NCBI GenBank assembly: GCA_963837485.1
Contig: CAWINP010000001.1
Location: 124,001 to 188,000 of the forward strand
Origin: Solirubrobacter sp963837485
Lineage (GTDB): Bacteria; Actinomycetota; Thermoleophilia; Solirubrobacterales; Solirubrobacteraceae
Length of the DNA: 64,000 bases
Reading direction: 5' to 3'
The position numbers and the translations under genes were made by a program. Below are positions 59,636 to 64,000 of the stretch, in pieces (positions within the stretch are counted from its first letter, which is position 1; each line of letters starts with the position of its first letter). Below the pieces are notes generated by a model. The model saw only the letters and a program-made list of their open reading frames with translations. It did no database searches and had not been told where the DNA came from.

Positions 59636-59654
59636 GGATCGCCCGGGGCGATCC
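59636..59654. repeat. Palindromic repeat, copy C
   Basis: GGATCGCC-CGG-GGCGATCC is a perfect 8-bp stem with a three-base loop. With its left flank (AGTCGGATCGCCC) and right flank (GATCCTT) it matches the minus strand of copy A at 16213-16233. It lies between the GT2 gene and the flagellin terminator and may also reinforce termination. Confidence 0.6.
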
Positions 59655-59663
59655 TTTAACGAG

Positions 59664-59691
59664 GACGGGCGGCCCCGAAGAGCCGCCCGTC
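59664..59691 (-). terminator. Flagellin transcription terminator hairpin
   Basis: GACGGGCGGC and GCCGCCCGTC form a perfect 10-bp stem with an eight-base loop, 34 bases past the flagellin stop in the direction of transcription. The downstream minus-strand sequence has only a short T pair, typical of high-GC terminators. Confidence 0.75.
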
Positions 59692-59724
59692 TCGATCCGT
59701 CCCTCGGTGGGGTTATGTGAGGCT

Positions 59725-60582
59725 CTAGCGCAGAAGCGAAAGGACGTTCTGCGGCGCCTGGTTGGCCTGCGCGAGCATGCTCGTGCCGGCCTGCTGCAGG
59801 ATGTTGAGCTTCGTGAAGTTGACCATCTCGGAGGCCATGTCCACGTCGCGGATCCTGCTCTCCGACGCGACCAGGTTCTCCTGGTAGGTCGAGAGGTTGT
59901 TGAGGCGGTGCTCGAGGCGGTTCTGGACCGCGCCGAACGTCGAACGGGCAGTCGACACGTTCTGGATCGCCGAGTCGATGTTGTCGATCGACACCGCGGA
60001 GAACGCCGTGTCAGCGGCGGAGACCGTGGTCGCCGAGCCGATGTCGGTGATCTCCTTCAGGCCGCCAGTGCCCGCGGTGCCGACAGCGCCGGACATCTCG
60101 GTGGCGGTCAGGGTGATCGTGTCGGCCGAGCCCGCGCCGACCTGGAGGACGACGTCCGCGCCGCCGCTCAGCAGCTTGATGCCGTTGAACTCGGTCTTGG
60201 ACGTGATGTCCGAGATCTCCTTGCCGAGCTGCTGCACCTCGGCCGAGATCGCGGTCTTGTCGTCGGCGTCCAGCGTGCCGTTCGCGTACTGCACCTTGAG
60301 GTCACGGACGCGCTGCAGCATCGAGTGAACTTCGTTGAGGGCGCCTTCCCCCGTCTGAACCAGCGAGACGCCGTCCTGCGCGTTGCGCTGAGCCTGGTCG
60401 AGGCCGCCGATCTGGGAGCGCATCTTCTCAGAGATGGCAAGGCCGGCGGCGTCGTCGGCGGCACGGTTGATCCGATAGCCGGACGACAGCTTCTCCATGG
60501 CCTTGGCCGCCTTGGCGGACGTGCCCTGGAGCTGACGGTGGGCGTTGAACGCCTCGACGTTGTTCTGGATGCGAAGGGCCAT
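59725..60582 (-). CDS. fliC: Flagellin
   Basis: A 285-residue flagellin, the filament subunit exported through the flagellum. The N-terminal D0/D1 domain is classical (MALRIQNNVEAFNAHRQLQ, MEKLSSGYRINRAADDAAGL, about 1-50). The C-terminal D1/D0 domain has FGAVQNRLEHRLNN, SRIRDVDMASEMVNFTK and LAQANQAPQNVLSLLR. The variable centre (about 150-200) is short and rich in Ser/Thr (ATTVSAADTAFSAVS), which offers O-glycosylation sites. AAGGAGAG is a strong Shine-Dalgarno before ATG 60582, and a sigma-28-type promoter lies at 60651-60677. Confidence 0.98.
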   Translation of the reverse strand: MALRIQNNVEAFNAHRQLQGTSAKAAKAMEKLSSGYRINRAADDAAGLAISEKMRSQIGGLDQAQRNAQDGVSLVQTGEGALNEVHSMLQRVRDLKVQYANGTLDADDKTAISAEVQQLGKEISDITSKTEFNGIKLLSGGADVVLQVGAGSADTITLTATEMSGAVGTAGTGGLKEITDIGSATTVSAADTAFSAVSIDNIDSAIQNVSTARSTFGAVQNRLEHRLNNLSTYQENLVASESRIRDVDMASEMVNFTKLNILQQAGTSMLAQANQAPQNVLSLLR

Positions 60583-60650
60583 GTCATCTCTCCTTGATGA
60601 TGGATTGTGGCCGGTCTAGGGCAACTCCTTGTCGCCCCTTGCAATTTGAT

Positions 60651-60677
60651 TGATCGGCGGGCTCTGAGAAGACTTGA
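60651..60677 (-). promoter_or_regulatory. Sigma-28 (FliA/WhiG)-type promoter of flagellin
   Basis: On the minus strand TCAA is followed, after exactly 15 bases, by GCCGATCA. The known sigma-28 consensus is TAAA-N15-GCCGATAA. It lies 69-95 bases upstream of the flagellin start, leaving a leader that carries the Shine-Dalgarno. The fit to a motility-sigma promoter is good for both elements and the spacer. Confidence 0.75.
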
Positions 60678-60688
60678 GGAACTTCTCG

Positions 60689-60886
60689 TCAGGCCCGCAG
60701 ATCGATGTGCCCGTCGTCGGACACCCCGCCTTCGGGCGGCGGCTGGAGCGCCTTCTCACGGCGCTTGCGCGCCTGCTCGCGGCGCTCGCGCTCGGCGTCG
60801 GGGTCGACGTGCGCGAGGCGCCCGGGAGGCGTCACGCGATCGACTTCGCGTGCCAGCCTGACGTCGATCGGGCGTACCGGCTCCAT
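60689..60886 (-). CDS. Small basic protein of the flagellar locus (65 aa)
   Basis: A 65-residue protein (EPVRPIDVRLAREVDRVTPP, then a very charged DAERERREQARKRREKAL and a GGVSDDGHIDLRA tail). It resembles small actinobacterial flagellar-locus proteins; no function known. Its ATG overlaps the stop of the gene upstream (TGATG). The flagellin promoter lies just beyond its 3' end. Confidence 0.6.
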   Translation of the reverse strand: MEPVRPIDVRLAREVDRVTPPGRLAHVDPDAERERREQARKRREKALQPPPEGGVSDDGHIDLRA

Positions 60887-61335
60887 CACCGTGCGAGCGT
60901 CGCGGCCCAGGAGGCCTCGGCCTCGGCGTCGGCGGCCTGCTGGGCGCTGAAGGCGGCAGCGGCGCGCTCGGCCGCTTCGACGTTGGCCTGCCGGACGCGG
61001 ACGTTGTAGGCCTCGGCGGCCTGCGAGGCCTGGTTGCGGACGATCTGCCGCCAGACGACGATCGCGACGTACCAGCCCGCGAGGTGGCAGGCGACACCGG
61101 CGATCAGCGCCCGGAACGTGGCGTCGAACGCGGGCACGCCGCTCATCAGGCACAGCGCGAGCACCGCGAGGAAGCCGTACAGCCCAGCCCGGGCGCGCGT
61201 GCGCTTGACCGCCGCGACCGCCTCCGGGTGCGTGCTGAGGCGGACGTGGCGGTCGACGACCTCGCCGTCGCCCTCGCCCTTGGACCCCTTGCGCTTCTTC
61301 TTCTTGGACTTCTTCTCGGTGGTCTCGTCGCTCAC
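60886..61335 (-). CDS. Small membrane protein of the flagellar locus (149 aa)
   Basis: A 149-residue protein with a strongly charged N-terminus (EKKSKKKKRKGSKGEGD), two transmembrane helices (LYGFLAVLALCLMSGVPAF and LIAGVACHLAGWYVAIVVW) and an Ala/Glu-rich C-terminal helix (AEAYNVRVRQANVEAAERAAA). GTG start overlaps the PilZ stop as GTGA. The linkage to flhF and a PilZ gene suggests a motility role, but no family is recognised. Confidence 0.7.
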   Translation of the reverse strand: MSDETTEKKSKKKKRKGSKGEGDGEVVDRHVRLSTHPEAVAAVKRTRARAGLYGFLAVLALCLMSGVPAFDATFRALIAGVACHLAGWYVAIVVWRQIVRNQASQAAEAYNVRVRQANVEAAERAAAAFSAQQAADAEAEASWAATLAR

Positions 61336-61958
61336 AGCCCACGCGCCAGTCTGAGCTCGTTGCGCTCGCGCTCGCGGATGAACTTGATCATCCGGTCCTC
61401 GTCGCTGCGCGACATGTCCTCGATGCGGATGCCCTTCTCGTCCTCGGCGGAGAAGCGCACGACCCGGCCGAGCGCGCGGACCGGCTCCGCCCCCTGCTCG
61501 AGCGAGATCTCGAGCCGGACGTCGACGCCGAGCGGGAGGTGCCACTTGTCCTTGACCAGGACGCCGCTGCCGGAGACGTTGAGCGTCGTCGTCTCGCCGG
61601 CGGTCACGCCCTTCTCGAGCGAGATGATGTTGATCGGCACGACGGCGGACACGCGCACGAAGTTGCGCCGCTGGACACGCTCGGCGTCGCCGTCGACGGT
61701 GACCGTCAGCAACTCGCCCTTCGCGCCCGCGACGCTCAGCAGGCCGGTGAAGCGCTGGACGCCGCGCGCGGTCGTCTTCTCGATCGCCACCCCGTGGCCG
61801 TCCAGCCGCTTGACGCGGTCGTCGGGCACGGCGAGCACGAGCTTGATCGCGGAGCCCTGGACGGTCTCCACGGTGGCGGGCAGGTGGCCGACGTGCGGAA
61901 GCACGACGGAGACCTGCTCACCGTGCTCGAGCAGCGGTGCGGACATGGTGGCGGACAT
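61332..61958 (-). CDS. PilZ domain protein with YcgR-like N-terminal domain
   Basis: A 208-residue c-di-GMP receptor. Residues about 1-95 form a YcgR-N-like beta domain (GEQVSVVLPHVGHLPATVETV). The PilZ domain carries RRNFVR (97-102; RxxxR) and NVSGSG (127-132; (D/N)xSxxG), both binding residues intact. It probably lets c-di-GMP modulate the flagellum, like YcgR. A second Met four codons in is an alternative start. Confidence 0.9.
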   Translation of the reverse strand: MSATMSAPLLEHGEQVSVVLPHVGHLPATVETVQGSAIKLVLAVPDDRVKRLDGHGVAIEKTTARGVQRFTGLLSVAGAKGELLTVTVDGDAERVQRRNFVRVSAVVPINIISLEKGVTAGETTTLNVSGSGVLVKDKWHLPLGVDVRLEISLEQGAEPVRALGRVVRFSAEDEKGIRIEDMSRSDEDRMIKFIRERERNELRLARGL

Positions 61959-61964
61959 GGTCGA

Positions 61965-63218
61965 TCAGGGCAGGAGGCGCTGGGCCAGGTCGGCGGGGTC
62001 GGCGGGATCCACCCCGTCACGCGTGCAGAAGTACGAGATCGGCCGGTGGGCGGTGATCGCGAGCTCGATCGGCGCGCCCGGGCGGGTCGTGCCGTCGGCG
62101 TGCGTGAGCGCGAGGTCGGTGACGGCGAGGGGGGCGAGCGCCGCGTACTGCTCGTCGGCGGCGCCGGCCGACAGCGTCGCCGGCAGCGCGAAGTGGACCT
62201 CGTCGGCCTCCAGCGCGCGCAGCTCGGCAGACAGCGAGACCGCGGTCTGGCGGTCGCCGAGGCCGATCGGCGGCGTGTCGATGAAGACGATGCCGGCGTT
62301 GCGGCGGCCGAGCCGCCGCTTGGCCTCGGCGGCGTCGGTGGCGGCGATCACGGGGATGCCGAGCGGCTCGAGCGTCGACGCCAGCGTCGCGCCGCCGTCG
62401 GACGTGCGCAGCGCGATCACGATGACGTCGTGGTTCGCGGACGCGTAGGCCTGGGCGATGTGCGCGATCGCCGTCGTCTTGCCGGCGCCGCCGGCGCCGA
62501 CGAACGCGACCCGCGGCGGGCGGTCGCCCGGGCGCGAGAGCGGCGAGATGCGGCGGGCCAGCATCATGCGGACGAGCTTCTTGAGCGAGCGCGGCGTCGC
62601 GAACGGCAGGCCGTGCATGACCGCCTCGTGGACGACGTCGGCGGCGAGCTGCGGCGAGAGGCCGTGCGTGATCAGCGCCTTCTCGATCCCGGCCGCGGAG
62701 GTGGGCACCTGCGGCGTATGGGGCTCCGGCGCCGGTGAGACAATGTCCTCGGCCGCGGGCGGCGCCGGCGAGGGCTCGAAGACCGGAGCCGCGTGTCGCG
62801 GCGGAGCCGGGGACGGGTCGACGGATGCGTCGCGGTTCGGCTGCGGGCCGTAGAGCCCGGCGTCCGCGGCCTCGGCCTTCAGGAACTCCTCCGCGCGCGG
62901 CCCGATGCCCCGCTCTGCACGCGCGAGCGCGTCGGCGAACGGGCTCGCCTGCTCGACCAGCGCGCGCACGACCGGAGAGCTCAGGCCCTCCTGGGTGGCG
63001 CGGTCGTTGCGCGGCACGGGATCGAGCTCGTCGGGCAGCGGCTTGCGCGCGTCGACCTCGACGAACGGCCGCTGGAAGAGCCCGGCGATCCCACCCACGA
63101 GGCCCTCGCGGCGACGCAGCACGACCGCGTCGGGACCCAGGGCCTCGCGGACCTGCGGCAGGACCTCCTCGAGCGACTTGCCGCGGAACGTTTTCACGTC
63201 TGCAGGTGTCATGTCCAT
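61965..63218 (-). CDS. flhF: Flagellar biosynthesis GTPase FlhF
   Basis: A protein of about 417 residues of the SRP-like GTPases that set flagellar number and position. The N-terminal VKTFRGKSLEEVLPQVREALGPDAVV matches the FlhF B domain; a Pro/Ala-rich linker follows. The NG domain has the P-loop VAFVGAGGAGKTT (about 238-249) and G3-like IVFIDTPPIG. The start could be 63239, 63218 or 63212; no Shine-Dalgarno decides. It follows flhA directly, the usual order. Confidence 0.92.
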   Translation of the reverse strand: MDMTPADVKTFRGKSLEEVLPQVREALGPDAVVLRRREGLVGGIAGLFQRPFVEVDARKPLPDELDPVPRNDRATQEGLSSPVVRALVEQASPFADALARAERGIGPRAEEFLKAEAADAGLYGPQPNRDASVDPSPAPPRHAAPVFEPSPAPPAAEDIVSPAPEPHTPQVPTSAAGIEKALITHGLSPQLAADVVHEAVMHGLPFATPRSLKKLVRMMLARRISPLSRPGDRPPRVAFVGAGGAGKTTAIAHIAQAYASANHDVIVIALRTSDGGATLASTLEPLGIPVIAATDAAEAKRRLGRRNAGIVFIDTPPIGLGDRQTAVSLSAELRALEADEVHFALPATLSAGAADEQYAALAPLAVTDLALTHADGTTRPGAPIELAITAHRPISYFCTRDGVDPADPADLAQRLLP

Positions 63219-63266
63219 TTCACTGGTTGTCATCGGCACGCGGGGGTCGGATCAGGAGGTTGGAAT

Positions 63267-64000
63267 TCATGCCACCGGGATGGCGTCGGAGGCGGCGGAG
63301 CCGAGCACGGCGACGGTCTCGACGCCGACGCCCGGGGCCACTTCGTTATAGGAGCAGACGGCGAGCTGCGGAAGGCGTTGCTCGACGAGCCGGCGCAGGT
63401 GGCGGCGCACGCGCGCCGAGCACAGCAGCACCGGCCGGCCGCCCGCGGCGAGCGACTGCTCGACCTGGACCGCGCACGCCTGAACCAGCGCGTGGGCACG
63501 CGCCGGGTCGATCGCCAGGAACTCGCCGTCGGCGGTCTGCACGAGCGCCTCGGCCAGCTCCTGCTCGAACGCGGGGTCGAGCGCGATCGCGCGCAGCGTC
63601 GCCTCGGAGTCCAGGTACGGCGCGACGATCGTGCGCCCGAGCGCCTGGCGCGCGTACTCGGCCAGCATCGCGGGGTCGCGCGTGAGCCGCGCCTTGTCGC
63701 CGACGGCCTCGATCACGGCGCCGAGGTCGCGGATCGACACGTTCTCGCGCAGCAGCGCCTGCAGCACGCGCTGGATCTCGCCGATCGACAGGACGTCCGG
63801 CACGACCTCGTCGACGACGGCCGCGTTGACCTCCTTGAGCTGGTCGAGCAGCTGACGGGTCTCCTGGCGGGTGAGCAGCTCGGCGGCGTTCGCGCGGATC
63901 GTCTCGGTCAGGTGCGTGACCACGACGGACTCGGGGTCGACGACCGTCCAGCCGAGCGCCTCGGCCTCGGCCCGGTTGCTCTCCGGGATCCAGACCGCGG
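63267..64000 (-). CDS. flhA: Flagellar export protein FlhA, C-terminal part (runs off window)
   Basis: The C-terminal ~244 residues of the flagellar type III export gate FlhA. The visible part begins VWIPESNRAEAEALGWTVVD at the window edge and continues with SVVVTHLTETIRANAAELLT, EVVPDVLSIGEIQRVLQALL, NVSIRDLGAVIEAVGD and CSARVRRHLRRLVEQRLPQL. This is the cytoplasmic FlhA-C domain that docks export chaperones. The membrane domain lies beyond base 64000. Confidence 0.96.
   Translation of the reverse strand, partial: AVWIPESNRAEAEALGWTVVDPESVVVTHLTETIRANAAELLTRQETRQLLDQLKEVNAAVVDEVVPDVLSIGEIQRVLQALLRENVSIRDLGAVIEAVGDKARLTRDPAMLAEYARQALGRTIVAPYLDSEATLRAIALDPAFEQELAEALVQTADGEFLAIDPARAHALVQACAVQVEQSLAAGGRPVLLCSARVRRHLRRLVEQRLPQLAVCSYNEVAPGVGVETVAVLGSAASDAIPVA

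Overview
The window is very GC-rich, gene-dense DNA with frequent GTG starts and overlapping start/stop codons (ATGA, GTGA, TGATG). It reads as a motile, high-GC actinobacterium. The combination of a flagellin gene, flhF/flhA, a nonulosonic-acid sugar cluster and many actinobacterial-type exopolysaccharide genes fits Thermoleophilia/Solirubrobacterales best. That placement is inferred from composition and gene content, not from a marker gene. No rRNA, tRNA, CRISPR array, insertion sequence or phage gene was seen. No gene-free stretch exceeds 300 bases.

Layout. (1) 1-16.2 kb: general metabolism and envelope enzymes, mostly single genes or pairs. They are a frameshifted flavin monooxygenase, an SGNH hydrolase, a TetR regulator with a clear palindromic operator beside a membrane protein, a frameshifted CocE/X-Pro-type peptidase, a cyclic-nucleotide-binding protein, an AlkZ-like glycosylase, a PEBP protein, a cytidylate-kinase-like protein, a lytic transglycosylase coupled to a haloalkane dehalogenase, an SDR, a methyltransferase/GNAT pair, an alpha/beta hydrolase and a DUF3105 protein. 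(2) 16.2-33.6 kb: an exopolysaccharide region on mostly the minus strand. It holds a sugar-phosphate transferase, glycosyltransferases, a Wzx-type flippase, an O-antigen-ligase-like protein, a GT39-like membrane glycosyltransferase, a LytR_C protein, a WbpM/FlaA1-type dehydratase and a DUF354 protein, with a subtilase and a GNAT protein interspersed. (3) 33.7-38.8 kb: a secreted S1 protease, a STAS protein, a methyltransferase with a Trm112-like tail, DedA, uppP, purM and two tiny charged proteins. (4) 38.8-48.75 kb: a nonulosonic-acid cluster. NeuB-, RmlD-, PseG- and SpsF-like proteins, a zinc-ribbon methyltransferase and a DUF4910 peptidase-like protein lie on the minus strand. They are divergent from a plus-strand operon of pseB, an acyl carrier protein, a very short AMP-ligase, an SDR and an AAC(3)-fold N-acyltransferase. 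(5) 48.76-59.6 kb: eleven tightly coupled minus-strand genes for glycan assembly: glycosyltransferases (one a GT4-WavE fusion), two nucleotidyltransferases, a cupin, a HAD phosphatase, a GDPD-like protein and a CHAP amidase-like protein. (6) 59.7-64 kb: flagellin with a sigma-28-type promoter and a terminator hairpin, two small flagellar-locus proteins, a PilZ protein, FlhF and the C-terminal part of FlhA, which runs off the window.

Working model (inference): regions 4-6 form a flagellin glycosylation island. Region 4 makes a CMP-activated pseudaminic/legionaminic-like sugar, or a relative of it. The ACP/AMP-ligase/SDR/AAC(3) cassette probably builds and attaches an unusual N-acyl group. Region 5 builds and transfers a larger glycan, and region 6 supplies the flagellin and its export control. 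The ACP-dependent acylation cassette with its minimal ligase is the best candidate here for an undescribed system. Other unusual points are two genes with apparent CTG starts inside CTGA overlaps, a small palindromic repeat that encodes similar peptides at two sites, and a 21-codon bridging ORF between two glycan genes.
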